Assembly (NCBI RefSeq): GCF_016086655.4 | Contig: NC_052131.2 | Span: forward strand, 13,437,940 to 13,501,939 | DNA: 64,000 nucleotides | Origin: Lepeophtheirus salmonis | Lineage: Eukaryota > Arthropoda > Copepoda > Siphonostomatoida > Caligidae | Reading direction: 5' to 3' | Part shown: in pieces, positions 22,471 to 35,715 of the stretch | How positions within the stretch are numbered: position 1 is the stretch's first letter | Layout of the letters: the number at the start of each line of letters is the position of its first letter | Made by a program: the position numbers and the translations under genes | Notes under the pieces: generated by a model | The model's database searches: none | Told to the model about the DNA's origin: nothing | The model's input: the letters and a program-made list of their open reading frames with translations, nothing else

Positions 22471-24950
22471 CAAAGTATCTAATATTTCATATATATATGT
22501 ACATTTTTATTTCGAAATGTATATTGTTGAAAATGCAGTGATACAAGGTTCTATAATTAGTAGGTAAAAAATAAAATTATCATGCAAGTTGATTGTTAGT
22601 TAATTAATAAAGACGAGTCATTTTTATTTGATTGAACAAAAACCATGTAGATATAATTTAAAAATAATATTTTAAAGTAAATTTCAAGGAAAAATATTTA
22701 TAAATTACTATTTCATTTTTTGTTGATAACGTGAGTCCACTTCACACTCAATGCCCTGATATTTGATTTCGTGATCAATTTATGTAAGTGATTAAAAACA
22801 AGATGAAAAAAAAATTGTAGAAATCCATTACTACATGGAAAGGTTCTCGAAATTGAACAGGATATGTCTTGAAGGTAATCTTGATTACAATGATGTTTTT
22901 TATAAGAGGCCCACATTTTCATACCATTTATCTTAATCGAAACCTGAGATATACATAAATGGCAAATTTAATTATACACTACAAAACAACTAAGAAATAA
23001 TGAAGTTATTATTATATAGGTATATGGGAGAAGCAAACATAAATGTAATTATAAATGGGGGAAAAAAGAGAAAAATGGTTTTATACAAAGAAAATCTCGG
23101 AGATATAGCGCCTCAGTATTTCAAATATTCGGAGTTCAACGAAAAAATGGCGAAAAAAACTCAGACCCGGAACTGGTAATGGATCTTGGTTATATAGCAA
23201 ACCTGAAAGCTTGATTCCAGTTTTATATTGAGAAATTCCGTAAAAAGACAGTAATTGTCGTTCAGAACTGCGATTTTGACTCGAAATTTCCGATATCTTC
23301 GGGTCCAGGCAATTTTTTTTTTTGATAAGAACTGTATTTTTAATAATGTATCGAATTGAAAGTCCGTTTGAAGTTTTTAAGGGGAGTCGTAAGTCATAAA
23401 ATACAACCTCAAGTATAATTCTAGTCAATTGTGGATATGTGACACAAGACAATTTGAAAAGAAAATCTAGGAAATGAACTAATAATAATAATATTTCTTT
23501 CTTGGTTTTGGCACTGAGAACTGAAAAATTATTTTTAAATTCCTACATTTTGCAAAATTTTCATGATTAGAACTCTAATTGTCATAAGAATTCAGCAGGG
23601 TTCAGCCATAGGAAATGTAGATAATTGTCAATGGTGCAGTACATTAAGGATCTATTAAGCACTCATTTTGGATTCGTAGGACCGATCCCTTGACTAAAGG
23701 TGTGTTGAGAGAAGTACATCTACCTGTACTTCTATTTTTTAGTGTAAAAGACCAAAGTATTATCAAATTTATCAAAAATTAATGTAAAGTTATTAAATGT
23801 TGAATAAAAATTTATTTAAATCCGAAATTAATTGACAAAATATTTTTGAAAATGTGTAATTAATGTTGTTCAAAAAAAAAAAAAAATAGAATAATATAAT
23901 TATACAAAGTAATCATATCATTTTCTTTAAATTTATCTTCAAAATATGATTAAAAGTATACCTCAACTAAAAAATTATGAGCTAATCAACCCTTTTAATG
24001 AAAAATCCTAGTCGTAGCCCGCTGTAGGGCACTTAATTTTGACGGGCATAAATTTAACTTCTTTTTTGTATTTGTTCCGTTTAACATAGAGTCGGTACAA
24101 ATGAAATTCAATGTGGTTGTAGATGTAGAGCTCGTGACAAAGACGTTACAAGACACAGCCATAATTAGTCATCTCCTCATTCTTTTTTCTGAAAACAAAA
24201 TAATGAATGAAGTTCTACAAATCATAACAATTATAATTAATAACAGTTTATAACAAGTATAATTTATGTATATGATATAGCATAATCGATTTGGGATTTT
24301 TTCACTATTAAGAAAAGTTTAAGGACAATAACACAGAATATTACAACAATTGCATTTTTAGTATGAGAGATTATCTGGGGGATTTTTTAACGTCTTCTTT
24401 GTTTACAGTCATTAAGACACACACAAAACAAAGGTATTAATGGTATAAAGACGTTTTCTCTAATGAACAACACAATGATGAATGAACCATAAATCCCTGG
24501 AAAAATGATTTTTTTTTATAATAAAGATACATCTTTACAATTGAAGGTAAAGGTTAAGCCCAATAAAAAATAAATTTGAAAGGTGTAGGTACACAACTCA
24601 ATTTGAAGTCTTGAAATTGTTTTATTTTTTACAGTTTACTCATAAGTATGTTCTTACAACCATAGATAAAGGCAACTATGTATATATTATCAACTAAGTA
24701 TATAGGTATATTTATCACTATTCATAGCTTTACTTTTTAAACAAATATATGAGTACATGAGAAGATACGTGTATTTTATCTATGTTTTATTGCACGTAGA
24801 TAAGTACAGCATATAAATTAGAACAAGGTTATGAAGTATGTATTACAAATTGAGTTCAATCCAGCTCCTTCTGGTGCCTGCTTGATACTCTATATGACTT
24901 GTCAATAAAAAAAAGCTTTACATTTGTGTTATTCCACAAATTATCGTCAT
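22471..24950. other. AT-rich stretch without a firm gene
   Basis: A 123-codon open frame on the minus strand at 23,081-23,452 has no recognisable domain, and its length is borderline for chance in this composition. A run of 14 A lies near 23,873. Nothing else was supported. Confidence 0.45.
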
Positions 24951-24954
24951 TTTT

Positions 24955-25246
24955 TTTGGGGGGGGGGGGAGCTTGGCTTTTAGAATTTTTTTGAAAAAAA
25001 TCCAAAAATTAACTTTCGTGGAGTTTTTTTTCGAAAATCCATAGTTATTTACAGAAAATTAAACTTTTGAAAAAAAATTCTAAAATATATAGCTATCCAT
25101 GAAAAGTTAAATTTTCTATAAAAATATTTTAAATATTTGTTTTTAGTCTGCTGCATAATTTACCTGAATGACGAAAAAAAAATACTAGTAAAAAGCATAA
25201 ATTGCTGGTTATAAACCCTCCTTCACACATCCTGCGGACGCCCATG
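24955..25246 (+). repeat. Interspersed repeat family E
   Basis: It starts in a 12-G run (24,958-24,969), followed by gcttggcttttagaat and blocks of aaaaaatccaaaaattaa. It ends cctgcggacgcccatg at 25,231-25,246. The order (G-rich start, aaaatcc blocks, gcggacgccc tail) matches the copy at 51,176-51,440. Confidence 0.6.
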
Positions 25247-28200
25247 ACACATTATTATTATTAGCCCTTTAGGGGTTTAGAAAATCGTACTTTAAGTAAC
25301 AAAAAATTGATCGTCATAATAAATCTATATATGTATCTTAAGTCAACTAAAGGTTTTAAACTATAGTTAAAATTATTGGGTATCTTATCTAATCAAGCGA
25401 ATTTTAATACAAAGACCATATTGCCTCCAATGAGCAGTAGAATCTTCGTTCAATTTATTTTATTTATATGAACAAGTGAAACCTCTATTATCTATGGTGG
25501 AGAATATCATTACCAATAGGTTTGGAATTAGGCTTCAGATTGGTTCTATGCTCTTACAATGAGAGAAGAAAATGACTTCAAAGTGGAGGCTATAACAGTA
25601 AAGACTCTCACTTATGCTTGCAGATCAAATAGGACTCTTCTTCTCTCAATGGACGTTTAACCTGTTATACATTTCTATTTTTATTTTATGAAGGGGACTC
25701 CTACCTTATACTTGAATAACATATAAATCTTTCATACGTTTTTAAATAACTGCAGAAAACTCCGTTTTTATAATAATTTATTTTTGTCTTTAAAATATTA
25801 ATCTTTTGCTGGATTTGTTGAAAAAAAGGAAATTAAAAAAAATCATAAATTCATGGATTTTATTTGAAAGGCTAGTTTGGAGTCAATATAAATCCTTTAA
25901 GTTAACTAAAGGTTCTAAGTTATAGTCGAAATTATTGTATTCCTAAGCTCATCCCACAAATTTGAGTGCAAAGCCATTATTAACTCAAACATGTCTAAGA
26001 AGTATTGGGATATATATATATATGAAGTAAAAAAATTAATTGGAATATTCTTGATTTGACTGTTTTTATGTTGACACGCCCCATATATAAGACAAATATT
26101 GGTCAACACAACCTAAGCAGTAATTAATTATCCCCAAAATAAATAATAGAGATTAATGTAGGAGTAAGGAGTTACAAGGGTATTAGTGATCTTCTGGTGC
26201 TCTTTAAGGCGCGGGACGCACGGTTCGGATCGGACTGGGTATTTTTACTTGAAATTTGAATAAGAATCAGCTCGTTTATTCCTTACTAATTACATTGTTT
26301 TTTTACAATGTGTTCCCATTCCAGGACTCAGAAATGGCTAGAAAACTTAAGGAAATTTTTCTTGAAGAACCTGGGATTTTTCACACATTTTTTTGCAAAT
26401 AGAAAATTCAACTTTTCATTTGATGGGAATGCATTTTTTTAGAAACTAAGATTAAACATAAGGGTTGAGGGGGGTGATAGGGTCATGTATGTAACAAGTT
26501 GCTATATAAACTGCGGTCCATGGGGAAAGAAGGCTCTATTTTAAAAGTTACATCCTACCAAAAAAGTCCAAAATAGGAAAAAAATTAATAAATAACGTAT
26601 TTTTTGTATGAAAAGATAACTTAACGCTATATTTATACTATTGTTACACATCTCAGTAGTTACAAGTCAGGGAGCAGAATAAAAATAAAGGATTGGTAAG
26701 CAAAATAATCTAGGATGTGTTAACAAATATGTAGCTTCAGTAGAATGAACTATAAATTTTATTTAAATTTCAGTAAAGGGCTGATCCCTAGTGTACACCG
26801 TAGCTACACCACCGAATACTCTACTAAATGGATATTGGAACCCGTACTTGCAGAGCCTAAAAATATTTGAGGTAATCCTTCAAATTTTTGAGCTAGTAAA
26901 AAAATGGATACTATCTTTTTGGAAAAGGGTCATCAAATTTCTGAGCTACCCCAAACCACTAAAAATCCTGAGGAAACTCCAGCAATTACATTTTTTTATA
27001 AGAAAATATATTGAAAACCCGATATTAATTTTTGTACAAAATTACACATTTATTTACAAATTATTATTATAAATTTGTCAAAAAAAAAATAATCTACAAA
27101 TTTTTTTGCGTTATAATTTAAACATAGTGGGACTCACTTAATTGAAACCAGAGCAACACCATATTACAAATTAAATCAACTGATATTATATCTACCTATA
27201 TACATATAATATGTTATTATAAATATTGTAATTATTTTGCAAATAACACAATATTTTGACCTGTAATATTGCTTTAACCTTATACTTGACGGCTTTGAAA
27301 AAAATTACAGACGTCATGACCAAAAAAAAATGGGCAAGTTGTCGCCTTTTTTGCTTCTTGTATATTTTGATAAAACATTATAAATAAATGTAGGTATAAT
27401 CTATATTTTAAAACCATTGTATGAAAAAATTAATAATGGCTTTGTAGTAAGAAAAACTATTTTATGGAGCATGCAATATATCTATGTACAACAATATCTT
27501 TTGTATTTAAGGGGATAAATAGGTCTTTGATAAAAAGAATTAATATATCCAGTTTAACAGCATTTTAAATTCATAGTCTCTAATAAAATGGAAAAATAAG
27601 AAACTTTATTTAACATTATTTTTTTTAGTTTTTTGATTTGAACACGCAATTAAGAGATTAAGACGGAAAGGTTGAATGTTTAGTTGACCTTTAGCCTAGG
27701 TGACCATAATATAAATTATGTAAGATAAATGAAAATTAAAAAAAAATTAATTAAAATTAATTATGGTTGAAATTTTTTAATATGAATATAAATACAAGCA
27801 TTTTTACAATACCAATATTTTCATACCGGTTTCAAAATATGTATCGTTATTTTAATAAATTTCAATATTTTTTGACTAAAAATATTTTTTTAAATGTCAT
27901 TATGGACCATTCTCATTAACAAAGGCATCCAGCGGATTTTTACTTATTAGTGGAATGAGAGGCTAGCTCAAAAAAAAAGTAATGACATTTTTTAGTAATA
28001 GTTTTTTTTTTTTTATTAAGAACGATTTTGTTTGAAATTACTTGCTTTGATATTTGGAGATTACATCAACGGTTGACCATTTTTTGATGACGTATAGACA
28101 TTAAAAATACCACTAACACTACTTATTAAATATAGTACCGTTTTAAATATGCCAGTATCCTGGTACCACAACCGTAATAGAAAGATGTTACACACACAAA

Positions 28201-28356
28201 ATTAACTTCAGAACTATGATTTAACAATTTGTTTTATTATTAAGAAAATAATTATTGTAATTAGGAGACAACCGTATGCCAAATAAACTGTATTGTTGGC
28301 GTATGCATAATAAATAGGACAAATTCGCATTTTCAATTTTAATGCCAATTACTTAC

Positions 28357-28402
28357 CAAATTATATTTTCCGTTTCATAGAAAATCCAATTAATTAGATA
28401 TC
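28357..28402 (-). CDS. Possible small internal exon (minus strand), unrecognised
   Basis: On the minus strand an acceptor attttttatcag precedes a 46-nt segment ending at a good donor, TTTG|GTAAGTAATT. One frame is open: two leading bases, then YLINWIFYETENII, then two trailing bases. The splice signals are good but the segment is short and AT-rich, so chance is likely. No other exon on this strand was identified nearby. Confidence 0.18.
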
Positions 28403-29951
28403 CTGATAAAAAATCCCCAGACTTCACTCACGTTAATTTTCCTTCTTATACAAAGGTCTCAACCTCCATACAAAAATTATTGCTAATGTAATTGGGATGT
28501 GGAGGGAGTGATCCACCCAGTATGGTACACGCAAGGATTATTTACTCATGTTAAAGTGAGACAAAGGCTTTAGATATATCAATGAAGGGGTTGATTTTTA
28601 CTTCGGACAATATCAAGTACTACATGTAAGCCCCTTTGACAATTACAAATATCCTTTAATCTCCTTGATAACAGTATATGAAATTCCTTCGTAAAGAATG
28701 ATATGACACGTTGTAGGGGGTTACCACACTTCTTTAAGGGGATTGGAACTTTATTAATTAGATTTATTTTATCAATTAATTAGTAGTGGGGATATTTTTA
28801 CTTATTGAAGATCTATGTGGAAATAATTTCTATATCTAGTTGAAGTTTTATGGGTCTTCATTAGATAATTTACTTTTCTACAAGAGATTGGTTGTCCACT
28901 GTACATATATTCAGTCATGTTATCCGTCGACGTATCATTCAGAATAATGCCACAAAGATCATTGAAGTTTACTGATTTATTAATTAATGGTTTACAAATA
29001 TAGCGCCTTGGTCATTTTGTTCACGTGCTTTATAATGCCTTTTTTTACTTAAGAAAGTTTGATGTACCCCAATAGGCGTAACAGTTCAAATTTGGAGCAT
29101 TTTTCTGTGCGGAGAAAGATAAGTGGATGAAAAAAAGGGTTATCGTTATTTAAAGTGTACTTAATCACCTCTATTAGTAAATACAGTTGAATCCCCTTAC
29201 CATTGGAGTGACCATTTAAGTTTTTAAGTTTCAGTAGACATAATTATGTTATACTCTACATATTCCTACTAATTAGGGATTAATCACTTTTTCCTTCAAA
29301 AACTCTGTACAATGGTTGTTTCAGGGTTTAAAACATTATTTGATCGGATTTGGCAATTAGCTGCTTCAAAATTTTAATTTGGATATAGAGTGCTGGAATG
29401 TTGAACTATCTCCCGTAACTTACATCCATCGACAGATTAATACACAAATTGTATTTTAATCTATTTTTAGAGATGTATTATCATATAAGGCACATCTCCA
29501 AAAAATGTATTTCTAATATACAAGAAAAATACAAGTCATTGCAACTAGAGTAAAGTGCAATAAGCAATATCCCGGACGATTGCTGGAATTGATTCAACGG
29601 ATTCACAGACTGTTTGATCCAGATTGCTCAATATTTTCAGTGTTACAAACTAACAATATATTTTTTAACATTTCAAAATTGGATTTAATTTATAAATACA
29701 TATGGAAAAGAAAAACGCTGATATAAACAAAATAGGACTTATTTCAATTTTATTTTCTGACAAGAAAGGCTAACAAAGGCAAAATAGACTGATATAAGTA
29801 ATTATTCTCGATTAAATTGTATCTATTTTATCAACAAATAAAGTAGAATAAATTGAAGGTTTATTATTAGTTATTTTTTAGGTTGGAGTAGTTTAATTAA
29901 CTTGCATATATAAAATTAGCTCAAATTTGTATCTGTAAAAATTTAAGATAC

Positions 29952-29956
29952 AAAAA
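29952..29956 (-). terminator. RNA polymerase III terminator of second tRNA-Trp
   Basis: On the minus strand a run of five T residues follows the tRNA 3' end after five bases. Confidence 0.7.
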
Positions 29957-29961
29957 TAAAT

Positions 29962-30033
29962 TGACCCCGACGTGATTTGAACACGCAGCCTTCTGATCTG
30001 GAGTCAGACGCGCTACCGTTGCGCCACAGGGCC
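29962..30033 (-). tRNA. tRNA-Trp (anticodon CCA), second identical copy
   Basis: On the minus strand this 72-nt gene is base-for-base identical to the one at 21,744-21,815. It includes the two acceptor G-U pairs, the CCA anticodon and the gttcaaatc T-loop. It has no intron and no encoded CCA. The flanks are unrelated to those of the first copy, so only the gene itself is conserved or was duplicated. The two genes point toward each other about 8.1 kb apart. Confidence 0.97.
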
Positions 30034-30728
30034 ACTTCTCTTAAATTTAAGAAAATAGTCATTAAATTGCTTATAATTGTTTAACATAACATTATGTTAA
30101 TAATTTCCATAAAGTAATTAAACCTTGATCTTTAGACGGTAATGAATTTTTACCCTCATCAAAAACTCTTTATGCGTAGCTAATTATATTTGTTAATAAA
30201 TCATTCAAAAGAAGAATGGAGGTGGTCGAAAGGATGCAGCTGTTAAATTATAATATTTTTATTTTCCACATAAATAACAGATGTTTATGACTGCTAAAAA
30301 AGCTCAGAGATTATGGAGAACCCATATTTACCCAACCAAATTATATTAATCATAATTATGAAACACCTACAGAATTCGAAGACATCAATTCAAATAACAA
30401 TAATGATTACATTATGTATTATTATTAACTTCAAATATTCTTCGCGGTTTAGAATATTATGAAATTTCTTAATCCCATTGAATGGGAGCTTTTAAGCTAA
30501 GTAAGTGCCTATGCAAATGTGGAAAAGTAAAATATGTGAAATAAAGGATTAGTGAGGCAAAATCTGTACTTATTCACATACCACGTATGTATATATCTAT
30601 TCAAAGCACATAAATTACCGTAGAAAGAAAGAAATCTCATCTATAATCCTAATGAAGTCATTTCTTTTTTTATAACTAAATATTAGTTTTGTCACGATAC
30701 TAATATTTACGCAACGTTTCCGGTACCA
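30034..30728. other. AT-rich stretch without a recognised gene
   Basis: The last 40 bases (tttgtcacgatactaatatt, then cgtttccggtacc) look like part of another repeat into which the following element inserted. Nothing coding was seen. Confidence 0.45.
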
Positions 30729-32029
30729 ATTAGTGTTGTTCGGTATACCGGTACTATAGTAGTTATCGCATACTGGTGCATTTAAAACGACAGTATACTA
30801 AATTTTACTATAATCGGTACTTACAATGCCATTTAAACATTGCCCGCCGATAAGGTTACCCCCCAAATTTCTTAGCCTTTTCCTCACTCCAAACATAATT
30901 GCCCTCAATAAAACAAGAGAAACTAAACTTGTTCCTTATAAAAAGTTATCATATTTCTGAACTAGGTCGCACCTATACAAAAACCCTGAGGATGCACCTG
31001 TAAATGGATGTGAATTGATATGTTTCTTTAATATATTTATTCAAAAAAGTATCGAAATGTACCAAAATACCAAAACCTATTTTAGTACCAGAATCGATAC
31101 AAAAAAATGCTAAAAGTATGAAACAAAATATCGGTAAGGGCAATTGACATGGACTAACAGTGTCATCCGCAGAATTTTGTTTGGTATAGGGGCCGGTGAT
31201 AGAGATAAAATACATAAAGTGCCTACGCCTATTAAAAGCAAGGGATATTTTTGGATCCGAAATTAGTTGACCAAAACAATGGAAACTAGAATGGGGACTT
31301 GGTAGAGCGCACAATCTCTCCCTAAAATCAAATTGAGTTATGTATGACAATTTTTTTCTCAATTATGGTGAATTAATTATTATGTTACGTTTTGTCTTAC
31401 CTTAACCTTGAACTCTGAAAATGCAATGGCCTCTTAATATGACCATGTATAATCTTCGTACCAAGTTTGATCAAAATTGATTTGTAACTTTTACTGCCAT
31501 CCTATTGGCTAACAAACTTACAGAGGCAAAAACATAGCTATTTATGGTTATTTATCTTACATCCATCCTATTACTCCAGATCTTGTATAGAACTTATAAA
31601 AAACTAAAGAGTGTCATAAAGAAAAAATATAATCAAATGAAAAATACAGGGAGGATCGAACAAAGAATATTTGTTGGTATCTACTGTTTTATTACTACTA
31701 AAATTTGAAGTTTTGGTCAACTAGTAAACGGCATCAACTTCTTTTTCACATCATCACTCTATGCTTTGTATCTCAATGGGTCTAGCTCAGAAATTTGAGG
31801 ATTTTTTTGTACAACAGCAAATATTTATCCTTGCTTTTTATAAGTTGATTTTGTTTGGGGTGGAAAGGCTTAGAAATTTGGAGAAGTTACGTTACCAACA
31901 GACTAATTTTTGGAATTGCATTCCATGTACTGGTTCCAATACAAACTTAGAACAATATCGTATTAAATGATTTAGTATTTAACCCCATCTAGCACCACAT
32001 AGAGCACCGGGTTAACGAACAACACTAAT
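30729..32029. mobile_element. 1.3-kb element with perfect 14-bp TIRs, family B
   Basis: The ends attagtgttgttcg (30,729-30,742) and cgaacaacactaat (32,016-32,029) are exact inverse complements and begin at TA. The interior contains words such as tatcgattctggtacta (minus strand), shared with the short copy at 59,403-59,861. A segment reading caagtttgatcaaaattgat lies in the right half. The longest open frames inside (129 codons on minus at 30,973-31,362; 69 codons on plus at 31,761-31,970) show no transposase motif. This is therefore a non-autonomous or heavily decayed DNA transposon. Confidence 0.65.
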
Positions 32030-32050
32030 ACGTAATAATATAGCATTATG

Positions 32051-32509
32051 TATTAGTGATGGGACGATTGGAAAAAAAAATCTCAATTCCAATTCTTTAA
32101 TATTTTAAATAATAGTTATAAAATACCATTTTACTATTTGAAATTTTTTCAAATATCCACAGATATCTTGCAAAAATTGGATTTTTTAGAAAAAAAATTC
32201 AAAACCCATGACTATGTATTTGAAAAATACATAGTTATTGACCAAAAAAAATTGAAAATTATATCAAATTTTTAATACATTTTTTTCGAAAAATTATACA
32301 AAAATAAAAAAATAAAAATTTCAAATATTACATTTTCTAGTTAAAAGCAAAATTCCCTTAATTTTTTTGGTTTTTTTTTCATAACTTCGAAAAGGAATAA
32401 ATAGTTGATAATGACTAATAAATAAGAATCGGGATTGTAAATTAAATATTATTTTCCCTGATTGCAGAAAAAACACCCGATTCTCCAATTATTTGTCACA
32501 TTTCTAATA
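32051..32509. mobile_element. TIR element, family D (TATTAGTGATGGGAC)
   Basis: The left end is tattagtgatgggacgattgg. The right end in reverse complement begins tattagaaatgtgacaaat. The interior is low complexity, with caattccaattc and tcaaatatc blocks. A shorter related element is at 48,038-48,143. No coding capacity was seen. Confidence 0.5.
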
Positions 32510-34070
32510 TAATGTGTACAAGTTGTGATGTTTGAACAAGTTGAAACTTCTCCATCTTAAAATACATTATATAATTACAATATTAGTCATTCTAATTACC
32601 AACTATGAATTAAAACTATCATTTTATTTTAATCTATTAAAACTACATGGTTATTATGTATTTAGGTTTAATATAAATGTGGGTCTTTAAACTGTATAAT
32701 GTGCCAAGGAATACTTATAGTTTATAACTTGTATTGGAACAGTCAAAAATTGTACCATAAATATATCAATCATCCATAGAATATTCAATTATTGCATTAT
32801 CCTCATTCCAAATACTATAAATCCTTCATTAAAAATTATTCATGTCATTTTTTGGTTGCAACTTGTACAGTTTGATTATACAAGTTGGAACTTTTACATA
32901 CATATATCTTATAAAAAAGAATCACACTGCATTTGATAAATAATGGAATTTAACCTTTATAAACTTGGGAGTAATTAAAGTATGATTTGTTAAAACAAAT
33001 TATTATAAAGTAAATTATTTATTAGTTCACAATGATATCCTCTCATTTGTCAATTATTTTAATTTACAAACATTATCTATGATTTATAGTATAATTAGTA
33101 TTCTAATTAAAGTATGAATGAATTAAAATAGTACATTTTGCAGTTCTACCTTATTAAGTCATATGTATAATATAATTATGTCGACGTTTACGCAATGGCT
33201 CAGCTCATTTTTTCATTATATATACAAACTTGACCACTTTTGAATCCTAATCGTGCTTGCCACCAAAAACAAAAGGACCATTTAAAATAAATGCAAATAA
33301 CTTACTTCTAAAATATGATCCACCTATAATTTGGCGCTGCCAATTTATATTCATTGCAATTTAAATATTTTTTTAATTCTGGCTCAATTACTGGTAGTTG
33401 ATTGGACATAGATAGAACGGTTCTCATGGAAATTTTAGGAGAGTTTGTCAACATCCCCTATGGAAATGGCATTTCAAGAAATTTAACATAGTGCTTAGAA
33501 AATGTAATAAAATTTGTAATATTTTAAGAAAAGGATGTAAAAAAGTTATGAAAAATATAATAAAGAAAAAGAAAAAAAATATTTGTTTAACAAAAAAAAA
33601 AGTCATTCAAAGGAATTAAACATCAAGTTTGTTTTGACACACAAAGAAAAATATAGGGACAGACCAGGACATTTACACGGCAAAATTTGAAACCGCATAC
33701 TTATATTTGTCTGTTATCGTAAAAACAAAACTTAAAGATTATAGCAATAATAAGTTTTTCTTTACAGATTGTATTTGAACATATTGCATTGACCTAGCTA
33801 CTTGGGCATTTACAACAGTTTACACATGTGAGTTTGAGTTAGAAATTAAGAGATTTAGACTTAAAAAATTTGTAAGAAATAAATAACTAGACTTTTCAAT
33901 GTATTAATTCGTTATTTATAATATATTATATGAAAAAAATATAGTTTAAGGTACAAAAAATCTTGATTCAAAGTTAATATGATATATTATACCCCTTTAA
34001 TTCTAAATAATTGTTGCAACTGACTGGCTCAAAATATTTGATATTTAAAACAAAAGAAATTGCTATAGTT
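32510..34070. other. AT-rich stretch without a recognised gene
   Basis: No supported feature was identified. Confidence 0.5.
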
Positions 34071-34268
34071 ATGAATTGGATTTACTCAAAATTGTCAATG
34101 CATTCTAAAATAAGCTGTGTGATAGACGATTATGTTATCTTCAATATTTACATCCACAATTATTATTTTTGGTTTGGCTCCCCCTCCCCTCTCCTTGAAG
34201 AACTTTCACATCCCCCAAGGGAGGCTGCTGTCCCCGATGATATTAAGAGTTTGCATATACCTAAGTAG
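34071..34268 (+). CDS. Possible small ORF or terminal exon, unrecognised
   Basis: An ATG frame of 65 codons reads MNWIYSKLSMHSK at the start. After position 34,170 it becomes markedly GC-rich: FGSPSPLLEELSHPPREAAV, then PDDIKSLHIPK and a stop. The 3' half has the look of a coding C terminus. The 5' half is AT-rich, so the true exon may be only the second part. A donor-like AG|GTAAAC overlaps the stop. No acceptor was found in the expected place, and no family was recognised. Confidence 0.22.
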   Translation: MNWIYSKLSMHSKISCVIDDYVIFNIYIHNYYFWFGSPSPLLEELSHPPREAAVPDDIKSLHIPK

Positions 34269-35630
34269 GTAAACCTATTACGTACTTTGTTATCTCTTCT
34301 TCATCTCCAATTCCTTTAAATTCCAATATAAAAGCTATAAAAGAGTCTCGTTTGACATTAGATGATTTGTTACTCCATTTTATTCCAGTGCTTAGACGTA
34401 AATTATGATATCTAGGCGTTGTTTTTAAATATTTATACTAAATGGATAGAGGATGTAGATATTATGTTTGGTGGTGATAAATATTTTTTCATCTACAAAT
34501 AAAAACTGTTCTTCATTGGATACATTCAAAAAATAATGATGTGATGTGACTCAAATCCATTCCATAAATCAAGATTGTTTTTAGTATATTATTCAACGTA
34601 GAGAAAGATGGGGAGAGAGAAGGAGATTCAACTAACCCTCTTACAAAATCATTTTTCAAAAATGAGAGAGTTAAAAACATCCCAATCACAATATAAAAAA
34701 CAAGATTCTTATCATTCCATTCATTTCAACCATTTCATAAAATATGTTGTCGATAAAAACAAAAGTTAATTCAATAAAATAATGGAAAAATACTTATTAT
34801 TAATAAAAAATAATGAATTTAATTGAAAAAAAAAAAATGCTTCAAACCATTAATAAATATTTCTAAGAAATGCAGAGTAAGAAGGCAAATGTTTATTTCC
34901 ACATACTTTAAGCAACATTATAAATATAAAGAATAGCAAAAATTTTGAGCAATTCTCCTAATGTAAAAGTAAAAAGAATCCGGGAATAATAATTAAATTT
35001 TTAACAACATAATTATTAACTCAATGAGGGATCAACAAAATAAATGGGCTATTAAGGCTACAAACTAAATCGATTATTGGATAATACTAAACTCAATTAA
35101 AACTCTGATTATGTAAATTCATAAACATACATCACAGTGTCATCCCACTAACACAAAAATTGACATTATATTTTATTGTCAGTATTAAATGTTTCTGTGT
35201 CGTGATACTTTGAAGGTAACGACGTTATATATGTACCAAGAAATATATGTTTAAAACAGATTAATTGATTTACTAATAAACTCATTTGGTGACGTTGAAG
35301 CAAAATTAGTACAAAAAAGTTTTTTTCAATTTTCTTCGCGAATTTCGATCTGGGAATATTTTGAAATAAAAAAATTGGACTTCCGATCTAGATTTTTTTT
35401 TAGATGCAAATATGTTAGTATGTTATTTCAAGTTTATAATACATTACTTTTTTTATATCCACAGTAATACTACTATGGTTACAAGAGACAATGGTAACAG
35501 TTTTTTTTTTTTTTTTTTCTGAATAACTTTTTAAAATTCTTAATTAATTTGACCACTTTCAATGTGATTTCCCTCTCCCTCCTTATCCCGAGGAACGCCA
35601 GGTAACCCTTAGCTAGTAGTACATAAAATG
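34269..35630. other. AT-rich stretch without a recognised gene
   Basis: No supported gene was seen. There is an 18-T run at 35,501-35,518. Confidence 0.5.
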
Positions 35631-35635
35631 ATTGA

Positions 35636-35715
35636 CTTATTTGGCTAAATACCAGTTGATTTCAGGTCGTTTTTATATTTCTTTTTGGAGGAAAGGCTGC
35701 GTGATAAAATAAAGT
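35636..35715 (-). repeat. Interspersed repeat family R, inverted partial copy
   Basis: In reverse complement this reads cgcagcctttcctccaaaaa, then aaaaacgacctgaaatcaac and tggtattt. It aligns with cgcaacctctcctccgaaaa and aaatcagtttgtattt at 36,388. The two copies face away from each other about 0.7 kb apart. Confidence 0.5.

Larger units (their letters stand above)
25247..29960. other. AT-rich stretch without a firm gene
   Basis: Apart from the weak exon candidate at 28,357-28,402, no supported gene was seen. A GC-rich patch at 26,208-26,240 (ggcgcgggacgcacggttcg) reuses family A-like words but has no boundaries. An open frame at 26,791-27,072 is low complexity. Confidence 0.45.

Noticed and set aside
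23081..23452. 123-codon minus-strand frame as a gene
   Set aside because: No recognisable domain or splice context. Its length is borderline for chance in 64 kb of this composition on two strands.
30973..31362. 129-codon minus-strand frame as a gene
   Set aside because: It lies entirely inside the family B transposable element, partly in sequence shared with a non-coding copy, and shows no motif.
35501..35518. Poly-T and similar homopolymer runs as retroposon tails
   Set aside because: No SINE or LINE body is adjacent; such runs are common throughout this AT-rich DNA.
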